Assembly (NCBI RefSeq): GCF_003148885.1
Contig: NZ_QGHD01000008.1
Location: forward strand, 36,743 to 100,742
Length of the DNA stretch: 64,000 nt
From: Hallerella porci
GTDB taxonomy: Bacteria; Fibrobacterota; Fibrobacteria; Fibrobacterales; Fibrobacteraceae
Direction: 5' to 3'
Shown here: positions 54,086 to 64,000 of the stretch, in pieces
Layout of the letters: every line of letters starts with the position of its first letter
Numbering within the stretch: the stretch's first letter is position 1
Made by a program: the position numbers and the translations under genes
The notes under the pieces: model-generated
The model's input: the letters and a program-made list of their open reading frames with translations, nothing else
The model's database searches: none
What the model was told of the DNA's origin: nothing

Positions 54086-54334
54086 ATGGAAAATAATCGA
54101 AGCGTTCAACTTCATCGGATTTATCGACACTTTAAAGGAAAATATTATGCGACGCTTGCGCTGATTGTGAATGCCGAAAACGATGAGCCGATGGAGCTTT
54201 ACAAAGCGCTTTATGGCGAAGGCAAATTGTATGTGCGAACGGTGAATAATTTTTTAACCGAAGTGGATAAAATAAAATATCCAACGGCGAAGCAATTTTA
54301 TCGATTTGAAGTCGTCGAAGATTTTGAAAAATAA
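54086..54334 (+). CDS. DUF1653-family small protein
   Basis: 82 residues. The pattern LHRIYRHFKGKYYATLALIV, ELYKALYGEGKLYVRTVNNF and FYRFEVVEDF matches DUF1653, a small cytoplasmic family of unknown function. ATG 54086 is fixed by GGAG five bases upstream; longer in-frame starts run through A/T-rich intergenic sequence. It stands alone between the toxin-like gene and the thioesterase gene. The 171 bases before it hold no gene. Confidence 0.82.
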   Translation: MENNRSVQLHRIYRHFKGKYYATLALIVNAENDEPMELYKALYGEGKLYVRTVNNFLTEVDKIKYPTAKQFYRFEVVEDFEK

Positions 54335-54402
54335 TGCGCCCGTTTTTTGAAAATCAAAATTTTTGCTCATTAAATTTTTCGTTATTTTTCTACTTTTAAC
54401 GC

Positions 54403-55110
54403 ATGTTTACTCTTCCTTTAAAAGTGCTCCCGAGTCACGTGAACGCAAACCGCGTGATGCGCATTACGGGAATTTTGGATGCGTTACAAGACACATCGCT
54501 TTTGTGGCTCGATACCTTCCCCGCGTTTCATGAATTTTTGAATAAAAATGGACTCGGAATGCTTCTCGCTTATCGGCAAGTGGACATCATCCGCTTTCCG
54601 AAATACAAAGAAGATTTGCGCGTGGTCACGGGAGTTTTTGATTGCAAAAAAACTTTTGGTTACCGCAATACTTTCATCTATGACGCCGAAGGAAATGCGA
54701 TTGTAAAAACGTGGAGCATCGGCGCTTTCGTGAATATGCAAAATGGCGAACTCACGGTGATTCCCGACGATGTTGCGGCAAAAGTGCAATTCACTGAAAA
54801 AGAAGAAATGGATTACTCCGATCGAAAATTGCGAATTCCGAAAGTTCCGTTTGAATTGCGCGATACGATTCTCGTGAAAAAAAGCGACATCGATTTTTAC
54901 GGTCATATGAACAATAGCCGCTACATGGAAAAGGCGCTTGAATTTATCGACGAAAATCAAGTGAAGCGGCTGCGGGTTTCGTACAAGAAAAGCGCACAAT
55001 TTGGCGATACAATTCTTGTCGAATCCGCCAAAACAGAAAACGGAGAATTTTTCCGTTTGCGTGCTCCTGACGGCGATGTTTTCACTCTCATTGAATTTAT
55101 CACCGTTTAA
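54403..55110 (+). CDS. Acyl-ACP thioesterase (FatA/FatB-like, double hotdog)
   Basis: 235 residues. Two hotdog repeats: the first contains RITGILDALQDTSLLWLDTF, and the second contains KKSDIDFYGHMNNSRYMEKA with the catalytic Asp/Asn/His-like set in DFYGHMNN. Such enzymes release fatty acids from acyl carrier protein. No Shine-Dalgarno is obvious at ATG 54403. The gene precedes potA by 39 bases in the same direction, but a functional link to polyamine import is not evident. Confidence 0.85.
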   Translation: MFTLPLKVLPSHVNANRVMRITGILDALQDTSLLWLDTFPAFHEFLNKNGLGMLLAYRQVDIIRFPKYKEDLRVVTGVFDCKKTFGYRNTFIYDAEGNAIVKTWSIGAFVNMQNGELTVIPDDVAAKVQFTEKEEMDYSDRKLRIPKVPFELRDTILVKKSDIDFYGHMNNSRYMEKALEFIDENQVKRLRVSYKKSAQFGDTILVESAKTENGEFFRLRAPDGDVFTLIEFITV

Positions 55111-55149
55111 CGATTTCTATTTTTCGGTTAACATTTTTTGGAGAAACCG

Positions 55150-56247
55150 ATGGACAAGCCTTCGCCCAGTACGGATTTGCAAATCCGAAACGTTTTCAAA
55201 AATTTTGGCAGCAAAGCCGTTCTCAAAGGAATTGACGTTGACATTCGTCACGGTGAATTTGTCACTCTTCTCGGGCCTTCGGGATGCGGCAAAACAACTT
55301 TGCTTCGCATTATCGGCGGTTTTGAAAAAGCAGATTCTGGCGAAGTTTTGTTAAACGGCAATGTCATTTCGAATCGTTCTCCGGCAAAGCGTCCGATCAA
55401 TACGGTTTTTCAAAATTACGCGCTCTTTCCGCATTTGAATATTTTCAACAATGTCGCCTTCGGACTCAAAAGTCAAAAGCGTCCGAAAGAAGAAATTGAA
55501 CGCCGCGTAAACGAGATGCTCGAACTCGTAAACATTACCGACCTCGCACGAGAAATGCCCGCGACACTTTCTGGCGGCCAAAAGCAACGCGTTGCCCTCG
55601 CCCGCGCTCTCGTCAACGAGCCCGAAATTCTTTTGCTCGATGAACCGCTTTCTGCTCTCGATGCAAACCTCCGCAAAAAACTCCAAGTGGAACTTCGCGA
55701 ACTGCAAAAGAAAACCGATACTACTTTTATTTTAGTCACTCACGACCAAGATGAAGCGATTGCGGTGAGCGACCGCATTTTGGTCATGTATCAAGGTCAA
55801 ATTATTCAAGACGGTTCTCCCGAAGATGTTTACGAACATCCCGCAAATCGTTTTGTCGCAACATTCATCGGCGAAGCGAATATTCTCGAATGCGACCGCG
55901 TTGCCGAAAATTTAGCGCAGACGAATTTTGGCAATTTGAAATTGGAAAAAGATCCGGCGTGGAAAATAAACGAAAGCGGCAAATGCCACGGCGGCATCGC
56001 AATTCGCATGGAAGATATTCACGTTTGCACTCCCGATGAAAATTTTTCCGAAAATGTTTTTCCGGCAAAAATTTTGCAGCGCATTTTCCGCGGCGATTAC
56101 TGGGAACTGATTGCGGAACTTCCGGGAGTTTCTAATTTCGAAAGTTTAAAACTCCGCGTGATGACCGACCCCGATGAAATTTACAATCCGGGCGATCAAG
56201 TGAAATTGTACATGGAACCGCAATATTTGCAAGTGTTGAGCGATTAA
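55150..56247 (+). CDS. potA: Spermidine/putrescine ABC transporter, ATP-binding protein
   Basis: 365 residues. Walker A GPSGCGKTTLLR, signature LSGGQKQRVALARAL, Walker B EILLLDEPLSALD, and a C-terminal TOBE-type domain (about 265-365). ATG 55150 has GGAGA upstream; the apparent TTG start at 55138 contains that site. Together with potB, potC and potD downstream it forms a complete polyamine importer. It powers uptake at the inner membrane. Confidence 0.95.
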   Translation: MDKPSPSTDLQIRNVFKNFGSKAVLKGIDVDIRHGEFVTLLGPSGCGKTTLLRIIGGFEKADSGEVLLNGNVISNRSPAKRPINTVFQNYALFPHLNIFNNVAFGLKSQKRPKEEIERRVNEMLELVNITDLAREMPATLSGGQKQRVALARALVNEPEILLLDEPLSALDANLRKKLQVELRELQKKTDTTFILVTHDQDEAIAVSDRILVMYQGQIIQDGSPEDVYEHPANRFVATFIGEANILECDRVAENLAQTNFGNLKLEKDPAWKINESGKCHGGIAIRMEDIHVCTPDENFSENVFPAKILQRIFRGDYWELIAELPGVSNFESLKLRVMTDPDEIYNPGDQVKLYMEPQYLQVLSD

Positions 56248-56248
56248 G

Positions 56249-57151
56249 ATGCAAGCGACCGAAGTCTTTGAAGGGAAACTCACAACCCGCAGCCGCATGC
56301 GAAAATTCGGCGCTCTTTTAACGGGCCCAGGAATTTTATGGCTTCTCATTTTTCTGCTTTTGCCGACTATTTTTTTAATGGTTTTAGCTTTTGCAGAACG
56401 CGGCAGTTACGGAAGCATTAACTGGAATTTTTCTTTCGCCAATTTAACGCGACTTTTCGGATTCAGTTCTTTCGGATGGTCGCCCGATAATTTGCTCATC
56501 TTGTGGCGCAGTTTAAAGATTGCGGTTTTCACCACATTTCTCTGTTTGGTTTTTGGGCTGCCGATGGCGTTCTGGATTGCAAATCATGGGAAAAGTCTAC
56601 GCGCTTTTTGGTTTGCGCTAATTATGGTTCCGAGTTGCACCAATTTGGTAATTCGCACTTCGGCGTGGATGATTCTCCTTGGACCCGATATGTTCCCTGC
56701 AAGCATTGCCCGCATCCTCGGCGTTATCGCCGAAGGGGAATCGCTTTATCCCGGAAGTTTTGCGGTTTACATCGGAATGGTGAGTTCGATGCTTCCGTTT
56801 TCGGTGCTCCCACTTTACACGAGCGTCGAACGTTTGGATTGGGGAATCGTCGAAGCTTCCCGCGATTTGTATGCGGGTCCAGTCCGCACATTTTATCACG
56901 GCATTCTTTCGCAGATGATGCCCGGAATTATCGCTAGCGTAATTCTCACTCTCGTTCCGAGTCTCGGCATGTATGTGATTAGCGATCTTCTCGGCGGCGG
57001 CAAGTATATGCTCATCGGCAACTTGATTCAGCAGCAATTCGGTTCAGCAAGCGATTGGCCTTTCGGAGCTATGCTCGGTGTCGTTCTCATTTTGACAAGC
57101 GTCATTAGCCTTATCATCTTCCAACGAGTCGGAGGGAAAAATTTTGTCTAA
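56249..57151 (+). CDS. potB: Spermidine/putrescine ABC transporter, permease
   Basis: 300 residues with six hydrophobic spans, starting with PGILWLLIFLLLPTIFLMVL. The EAA cytoplasmic loop is VEASRDLYAGPVRTFYHGIL, where PotA docks. It begins 1 base after the potA stop. Its 3' end overlaps potC by 8 bases. Confidence 0.94.
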   Translation: MQATEVFEGKLTTRSRMRKFGALLTGPGILWLLIFLLLPTIFLMVLAFAERGSYGSINWNFSFANLTRLFGFSSFGWSPDNLLILWRSLKIAVFTTFLCLVFGLPMAFWIANHGKSLRAFWFALIMVPSCTNLVIRTSAWMILLGPDMFPASIARILGVIAEGESLYPGSFAVYIGMVSSMLPFSVLPLYTSVERLDWGIVEASRDLYAGPVRTFYHGILSQMMPGIIASVILTLVPSLGMYVISDLLGGGKYMLIGNLIQQQFGSASDWPFGAMLGVVLILTSVISLIIFQRVGGKNFV

Positions 57152-57974
57152 GCGCAAACTTCCGTTCATCGTTACCATCATTACTATCATCGGTTTTATT
57201 CTGCTTTATCTGCCGATGTTTCTCGTCGTCGAACAAAGTTTTAACGCGAGCAAACACGGATTTAGTTGGAGCGGTTTTACTCTCGATTGGTATTTCGGAC
57301 TTTTTGAAAATGCGATGGTACAAACGACAACTTTCAACACGATTATTCTCGCCGTTGTAAGTACACTCGTCGCAACCATTTTGGGAACTCTTCTCGCCAT
57401 CGGTTTGCATCGCACGCCTTGGGGCAAAAAAATGCAGACCTTTTTTGAACTGTCCATCAATGTTCCCGTCGTCACTCCGGATATTTTGATGGCGATCGCT
57501 CTTGCAGTTGTCTTTGCGCTTTTCCGTTCTTGGACAACGATTTTTGAACCGGGAATGCTCACGATGATTATCGCCCACGTCACTCTCGAAATCAGCTTCG
57601 TCGTTTTGGTAGTGCAAAGTCGCCTGGTGAACATCGGAAAAGAACAAATCGAAGCCGCCCGCGATCTTTATGCGACAACTGCCGGCGCTTGGATTCGCGT
57701 CATTTTGCCGCAACTTTCGACGGCGATTATTTCGGGTGCGCTTCTCGCATTCACCCTTTCTCTCGACGATTTTATTTTGAGTTTTTTCACAAGCGGTCCC
57801 GAATCGCAGACTTTACCGCTCTACATTTACGGTTCATTAAAACGCGGAATTTCCCCGCAGATTCATGCGCTTTCGACAATCATTTTTAGCTTAACTCTTT
57901 TCCTTATGCTTCTCGGCGTTCTCAAAGGAATTCGAAGCGAACGCAAAGCCGAAAAGAAAAAAGTAATTTCCTAA
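57144..57974 (+). CDS. potC: Spermidine/putrescine ABC transporter, permease
   Basis: 276 residues, six spans, with the EAA loop IEAARDLYATTAGAWIRVIL and the PotC-type phrase LSLDDFILSFFTSGP. The start is TTG 57144, supported by GGAGGG about seven bases upstream within the potB end. A Lys/Arg-rich tail ends the protein. It pairs with PotB to form the membrane channel. Confidence 0.93.
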   Translation: MSKRKLPFIVTIITIIGFILLYLPMFLVVEQSFNASKHGFSWSGFTLDWYFGLFENAMVQTTTFNTIILAVVSTLVATILGTLLAIGLHRTPWGKKMQTFFELSINVPVVTPDILMAIALAVVFALFRSWTTIFEPGMLTMIIAHVTLEISFVVLVVQSRLVNIGKEQIEAARDLYATTAGAWIRVILPQLSTAIISGALLAFTLSLDDFILSFFTSGPESQTLPLYIYGSLKRGISPQIHALSTIIFSLTLFLMLLGVLKGIRSERKAEKKKVIS

Positions 57975-58010
57975 ATTTTGAAAAAGTTCACCCTCTTCAA
58001 AGGAAACAAA

Positions 58011-59072
58011 TTGAAAAAACTTCTTCTCGCTCTTTTGGTTTTAGCCGTCGCATTTTTGGCGGGCTGCAAAGGGAAAGATAAATCCGCAGAAAAGCCGACA
58101 AAAGTCACGGTGATGATTTACAGCGAATACATTGATCCGGCAATGCTTACCGATTTCGAAAGCAAGACCGGTTACAAATTGCAGCTCGAACTTTACGAAG
58201 CGCAAGAAGAAATGATTAGCAAATTGCAAACCGTCGGCACCGCACAATACGATGTGATTATCGCAAGCGATGTCGTGATTCAGCAAATGATTCATCTCGG
58301 ACTCATCGGAAAAATTGATATGAATAAAATTCCGAACCGCGTAAACATCGCTGATCAATTCCGCAATCCGAGTTACGATCCGACGAACGAATACACGATT
58401 CCGTATCTCTGGGGAACGACCGGAATTCTTTACCGCGATTCGACAATTGATCCGCTGCACGTAAGTTACAGCATGCTCTTCGATGCCAAGCAGACAAAGG
58501 GAAAATTCAGTCTCTTAGAAGAAAGCCGTTCGATGCTTTCGATGGCGCTTCAAGCAAAAGGCTTTGACGCAAACAGCACCAACAAAGACGAAATCAATCA
58601 AGCGGTCGAATATATTTTGCAAGCGAAGAAAGATCCTCATTTCTTAGGCTTCGACGGTTCCGTCGGCGGCAAAGACAAAGTGCTTTCAAAAATGGATTGG
58701 GCAGCTATCGTCTTTAACGGCGAAGCGATGGCCGCAATCGACGAAGATCCGAGTTTGCAATTTGCAATTCCTGAAGAAGGTTCGTTTATGTGGGTCGATG
58801 CGATGACCCTCAGCAGCAAAGCTCCGAATGTCGATGGCGCTTACCAATTTATGAATTACATTTTGGATGCAAACATCGGCGCACAACTTGCGAAGTATAT
58901 CAATTATGCTACGCCGAACAACGCATCTCTTGAAGCGTTGGATAAAGAATTTACCGGAAACCGCGTCATCAATCCGACCGCAGACGAAATTAAGCGGATG
59001 GTATTCCTCAAAGATCCGGGCGACGCTGCACGTCTTTTCGACGAAGCGTGGACCATCGTCAAAACGCGTTAA
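58011..59072 (+). CDS. potD: Spermidine/putrescine-binding lipoprotein
   Basis: 353 residues. Lipoprotein signal LLALLVLAVAFLAGCKGK, then a type-2 solute-binding fold with VMIYSEYIDPAMLTDFESKT, NEYTIPYLWGTTGILY, SMFMWVDAMTLSS-like segment around GSFMWVDAMTLSS, and MNYILDANIGAQLAKYINYA, all PotD-like. The start is TTG 58011 with AAGGA six bases upstream; a TTG at 57978 lacks such a site. It captures polyamine outside the inner membrane and delivers it to PotBC. Confidence 0.92.
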   Translation: MKKLLLALLVLAVAFLAGCKGKDKSAEKPTKVTVMIYSEYIDPAMLTDFESKTGYKLQLELYEAQEEMISKLQTVGTAQYDVIIASDVVIQQMIHLGLIGKIDMNKIPNRVNIADQFRNPSYDPTNEYTIPYLWGTTGILYRDSTIDPLHVSYSMLFDAKQTKGKFSLLEESRSMLSMALQAKGFDANSTNKDEINQAVEYILQAKKDPHFLGFDGSVGGKDKVLSKMDWAAIVFNGEAMAAIDEDPSLQFAIPEEGSFMWVDAMTLSSKAPNVDGAYQFMNYILDANIGAQLAKYINYATPNNASLEALDKEFTGNRVINPTADEIKRMVFLKDPGDAARLFDEAWTIVKTR

Positions 59073-61589
<2,517 letters not shown>

Positions 61590-61590
<1 letters not shown>

Positions 61591-62036
61591 TAGTTCACCT
61601 TACTCACTTGGTAACCGTTGATATTTTTTCCCCATACCCGAGTAAGAGACGAAAGCATTCTGTCGGGTTCCACTGTCGTCGGGACAGGAGTATCCATAAA
61701 TTCATCCAAAATGCATTCGCCTTGAATTTCGCTGATCATTCCGAAGAGAACTGCTTCCACAAATTCGCTGTGAGATTCTCCCGGAAAAATCTGCGCTTCA
61801 AATTCCTGCAACGCACGAGGTTGAACGCGAGATGGTTCATGGCTCGCTAAATTGTCCATCGTCCAAAAACTCACCGTTTTCACATCGTCCTCGGAAAGGG
61901 AAATTTCTTTCAGTTTCCCGCAGAAATCTTCCCATTCTTGAGGCTTTAAATTTTCGCAGCCTTTATGATAAGCCAGTTTTAAAAAATTCAAAACAGCCAA
62001 ATAAGCTTCGCGATTTGTGGATTCTTGTGCGCGCAT
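61590..62036 (-). CDS. Hypothetical protein between AICAR formyltransferase and trmFO
   Basis: 148 residues, no recognised domain and no signal or membrane segment. It is acidic, with LAVLNFLKLAYHKGCENLKP and EIQGECILDEFMDTPVPTTV. ATG 62036 is 13 bases after the upstream stop; ribosome-binding site is weak. The stop overlaps the trmFO start by one base (TAATG), so it belongs to that operon. Both neighbours use folate one-carbon units, but a role in that is only a suggestion. Longer in-frame starts run into the upstream gene. Confidence 0.7.
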
Positions 62037-62049
62037 GGAATTTTCTTTT

Positions 62050-63102
62050 TTAGTGACGGAAGTGACGCATTCCGGTGAAGACCATCGCAATGCCGAATTT
62101 ATCTGCGGATTCAATCGAAAGATCATCTTTCTTCGAACCGCCCGGTTGAACGATATAGCGAACGCCAGCATCGTGAGCCGCTTCGACGTTATCGGGGAAC
62201 GGGAAGAATGCATCGGAACCCATGACGACTTCGCCGAAAATTTTCGTTTCGAGAGCCTTCAAACCGTTTGCATCCACGAGTTTGCCGTTTTCGTCAAAGA
62301 ACTTCTTGGCTTCGGGCATGCGGGCAACGTTATCGCGAACGCGCGGCTGGCAAAGGCGCAAGTTACTATCGATGCGGTTCGGCTGTCCCGGTCCAAGACC
62401 GAGAACTTGGAAATATCCCGGCTTGTATTCGTAACCCATCACGATAGCGTTCGACTTGGTGTGCTTTGTCACGAGCCAAGTAAAGCGAGCCAATTCTTCT
62501 TTGTTCTTCGGGAATTGCGCCTTGGTAACGCATTCGAATTTTTCGTAAGTGCCCACATCGCGGTCTTGAACGAGCATTCCGCCGATGACGTGCTTATAAA
62601 CTTTGCAAGTCTTCGCCTTTTCAATTTTGCCGACTTCGAGCAAACGAATATCTTTGGACTTGTTCTTCAAAAATTCCAAAGCGTCATCGTCAAAAGCCGG
62701 AGCGAGAAGAATTTCGACAAATTTTCCCTTCAAAAATTCTGCCGTCTTCAAATCCACTTTGCGAGTCGAAGCGATAACCGAACCGAAAGCCGAGACCGGA
62801 TCGCCCGCCCAAGCCGCTTCCATCGCTTCTAAAAGAGTTTCGCCTGTCGCAAGTCCGCACGGATTCATGTGCTTCACGATGACGATTGCATTTGAATCGC
62901 TAAATTCGCGAGCCATTTCGAGCGCAGCATCCGCATCGACGATGTTGTTATACGAAAGTTCCTTCCCATGAAGTTGCTTTGCTGTTGCAAGGCTTGCTTC
63001 ATTGCAGGTCGGGTCGCGATAGAAAACCGCAGACTGGTGAGAATTTTCACCGTAGCGAAGAGGCTGCGGATCCACAAATTTAAGATTCAATTCTTCAGAC
63101 AT
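62050..63102 (-). CDS. purH: Stand-alone AICAR formyltransferase (PurH C-terminal domain only)
   Basis: 350 residues covering only the formyltransferase half of PurH. Key motif VKHMNPCGLATGETLLEAM contains the catalytic Lys-His pair; RYGENSHQSAVFY, SAFGSVIAS and LGLGPGQPNRIDS follow in order. The ~190-residue IMP cyclohydrolase domain that normally precedes it is missing. It formylates AICAR with 10-formyl-THF near the end of IMP synthesis. ATG 63102 has AGAGGT five bases upstream. Upstream lies the repeat-rich 63103-64000 region. Confidence 0.93.
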   Translation of the reverse strand: MSEELNLKFVDPQPLRYGENSHQSAVFYRDPTCNEASLATAKQLHGKELSYNNIVDADAALEMAREFSDSNAIVIVKHMNPCGLATGETLLEAMEAAWAGDPVSAFGSVIASTRKVDLKTAEFLKGKFVEILLAPAFDDDALEFLKNKSKDIRLLEVGKIEKAKTCKVYKHVIGGMLVQDRDVGTYEKFECVTKAQFPKNKEELARFTWLVTKHTKSNAIVMGYEYKPGYFQVLGLGPGQPNRIDSNLRLCQPRVRDNVARMPEAKKFFDENGKLVDANGLKALETKIFGEVVMGSDAFFPFPDNVEAAHDAGVRYIVQPGGSKKDDLSIESADKFGIAMVFTGMRHFRH

Positions 63103-63135
63103 AAATACCTCTAAATGGTAATGCAAATTTAGAAA

Positions 63136-63181
63136 ATTAGGAATGAGAAGTGAGTGCGCACCGCAAAGCGGTGCTCCGCCT
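63136..63181. repeat. Leader module shared with the 8.2-kb repeat region
   Basis: Counterpart of 8192-8236 (see there). Here the variable 8-base block is self-complementary with its flanks: GCACCGC (63158-63164) and GCGGTGC (63168-63174) form a 7-bp hairpin with loop AAA. It starts 34 bases upstream of the purH start codon. Confidence 0.7.
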
Positions 63182-63203
63182 TCGGCGAGTTAGGAATGGA
63201 ATG

Positions 63204-63220
63204 GCGCGGCTTCGCCGCGC
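63204..63220. repeat. Short GC-rich hairpin
   Basis: GCGCGGC (63204-63210) pairs with GCCGCGC (63214-63220), loop TTC. No T-run follows, so a terminator is unlikely. It is one of the small hairpin cassettes of this gap. Confidence 0.6.
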
Positions 63221-63272
63221 GGGGGAGCGCGAAATAGTGATCAGTGATTAGTTGTCAGTTGTTGGAAACTGC

Positions 63273-63456
63273 GTGTCATCCTGAGTGGAGCCGTAGGCGA
63301 AGCGATATATGAAACTTGGAACTTTAGTTCCTTAGTTGAATTAAGCCCTTTGGGATAGGATCTAGCATTTTCTATTGAGTCCAAAAAAGGACTTCTTCTA
63401 ATTCACAAACCAAGTGCTAGATTCTTCGCTCCATTACATTACGCTCAGAATGACAC
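63273..63456. repeat. Long imperfect inverted element
   Basis: Outer arms GTGTCATCCTGAG (63273-63285) and CTCAGAATGACAC (63444-63456) match at 12 of 13 positions as inverted repeats. Inner arms GGATCTAGCA (63358-63367) and TGCTAGATTC (63415-63424) match at 9 of 10, and AGTCC/GGACT (63378-63382, 63389-63393) form a small hairpin with loop AAAAAA. No protein is encoded. It resembles miniature inverted repeat elements. Confidence 0.65.
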
Positions 63457-63460
63457 TACT

Positions 63461-64000
63461 AGATTTCCAGTGCTAACATTTCCCCCAGGCGATGAACCCG
63501 CTGGGATTTCAGTGATAACATTTCCTGGAGGAAATTTGTCCGCTAGAATTTGGCAATGACATTTCCCGGGGGAAATATGTTCGCTGGATTTCTGGAAATG
63601 ACATTTCCCAGGGGAAATATGTTCACCGGATTTCGGGAAATGACACTTCCCCGGGGAAATATGTTCGCCGGATTTTTGGAAATGACATTTCCCAGGGGAA
63701 ATATGTTCACCGGATTTCGGGAAATGACATTTCCCGGGGGAAATAAGTTCGCCGAATTTCTGGATATGACAATTCCCAGGGGAAATATGTTCGCCGGATT
63801 TTTGGAAATGACATTTCCCAGGGGAAATATGTCCGCTGAATTTCTGGAGATGAGATATCCCCAGGGAAATTTGTTCGCCGGATTTCTGGAGATGAAATTT
63901 CCCAGGGGAAATATGTTCACCGGATTTTTGGAAATGACATTTCCCAGGGGAAATATGTTCACCGGATTTTTGGAAATGACATTTCCCAGGGGAAATATGT
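63461..64000. repeat. 42-bp tandem array running off the window
   Basis: At least twelve units with a period of exactly 42: the GGGGAAA core recurs at 63569, 63611, 63653, 63695, 63737, 63779, 63821, 63863, 63905, 63947 and 63989, with degenerate units from about 63461. Each unit holds the near-palindrome TTTCCC(A/C)GGGGAAA. The minus strand stays open as 14-residue repeats, but no gene-like start exists, and there are no unique spacers as in CRISPR. Confidence 0.95.

Noticed and set aside
63204..63220. Intrinsic terminator
   Set aside because: The GC hairpin is not followed by a T-run on either strand.
63543..63962. Open frame of 139 codons with 14-residue repeats on the minus strand
   Set aside because: A by-product of the 42-bp array; no start context, and variation between units does not look codon-aware.
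63461..64000. CRISPR array
   Set aside because: Units are directly adjacent with no unique spacers, and no cas genes are present.

Overview
Organism. The window looks like a chromosome segment of a Fibrobacter-type bacterium (Fibrobacterota). The best single clue is the gene at 20682-21677. It encodes a beta-1,3-1,4-glucanase whose parts run in the circularly permuted order known from the Fibrobacter succinogenes lichenase, and many short phrases match that enzyme. Gram-negative envelope genes (lptD, a tamB/bamA-like pair, an Omp85 fragment), a monomeric isocitrate dehydrogenase, a free-standing AICAR formyltransferase and many glycoside hydrolases fit this. Most of the window is dense housekeeping DNA with 1-4 base gene overlaps. 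No rRNA, tRNA, IS element or CRISPR array was seen.

Layout. 1-8166: Omp85 fragment, ribosomal protein bL31, a LysM lipoprotein, then a leftward envelope/housekeeping run (lptD, sugar nucleotidyltransferase, maf, rodZ-like, hisB) and a PDZ protein. 8167-8813: non-coding tandem-repeat region. 8814-16079: transporters (YeiH-like, dicarboxylate/amino-acid symporter, SulP), rsmE, a HAD phosphatase, rnhB, purN. 16168-21677: carbohydrate block with a GH116 enzyme, a double-winged-helix GntR/LacI-type regulator and the permuted lichenase. 21767-33342: SpoIIE phosphatase, HD hydrolase, mutS, scpB, icd, a SurA-like lipoprotein and a compact STAS/anti-sigma partner-switching operon. 33382-45437: tamB-bamA pair, GH13 lipoprotein with a palindromic operator, ettA, and a PEGA/FGE-like surface protein with a small membrane partner. 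45499-51554: a double-length tandem-fused UvrA and RadC.

51555-54085 is the accessory part and looks AT-richer. It holds a decayed coding remnant, an N6-adenine methylase flanked by imperfect direct repeats and ending in a sliding-clamp-like peptide, an orphan small-RNA locus with a good promoter and terminator, and a truncated phage MuF-type protein ending in a CdiA-like nuclease toxin domain. 54086-63102 returns to housekeeping: DUF1653, acyl-ACP thioesterase, potABCD, tgt, and the leftward purH(formyltransferase)-hypothetical-trmFO operon. 63103-64000 is non-coding: hairpin cassettes, a long inverted element and a 42-bp tandem array running off the window.

Main points for a second look. 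(1) Three sequence-unrelated tandem families share a 42-bp period, about four helical turns. The two large arrays follow a shared ~46-bp leader upstream of leftward genes. (2) The methylase / small RNA / MuF-toxin island. (3) The four-ATPase UvrA. (4) A partner-switching operon with a STAS-kinase fusion and a half-kinase-like small protein. (5) A lichenase-regulator pair whose lysine-rich tail codons also supply the next gene's ribosome-binding site. All calls were made by reading the sequence without database searches. Family names rest on recognised motifs and gene order.
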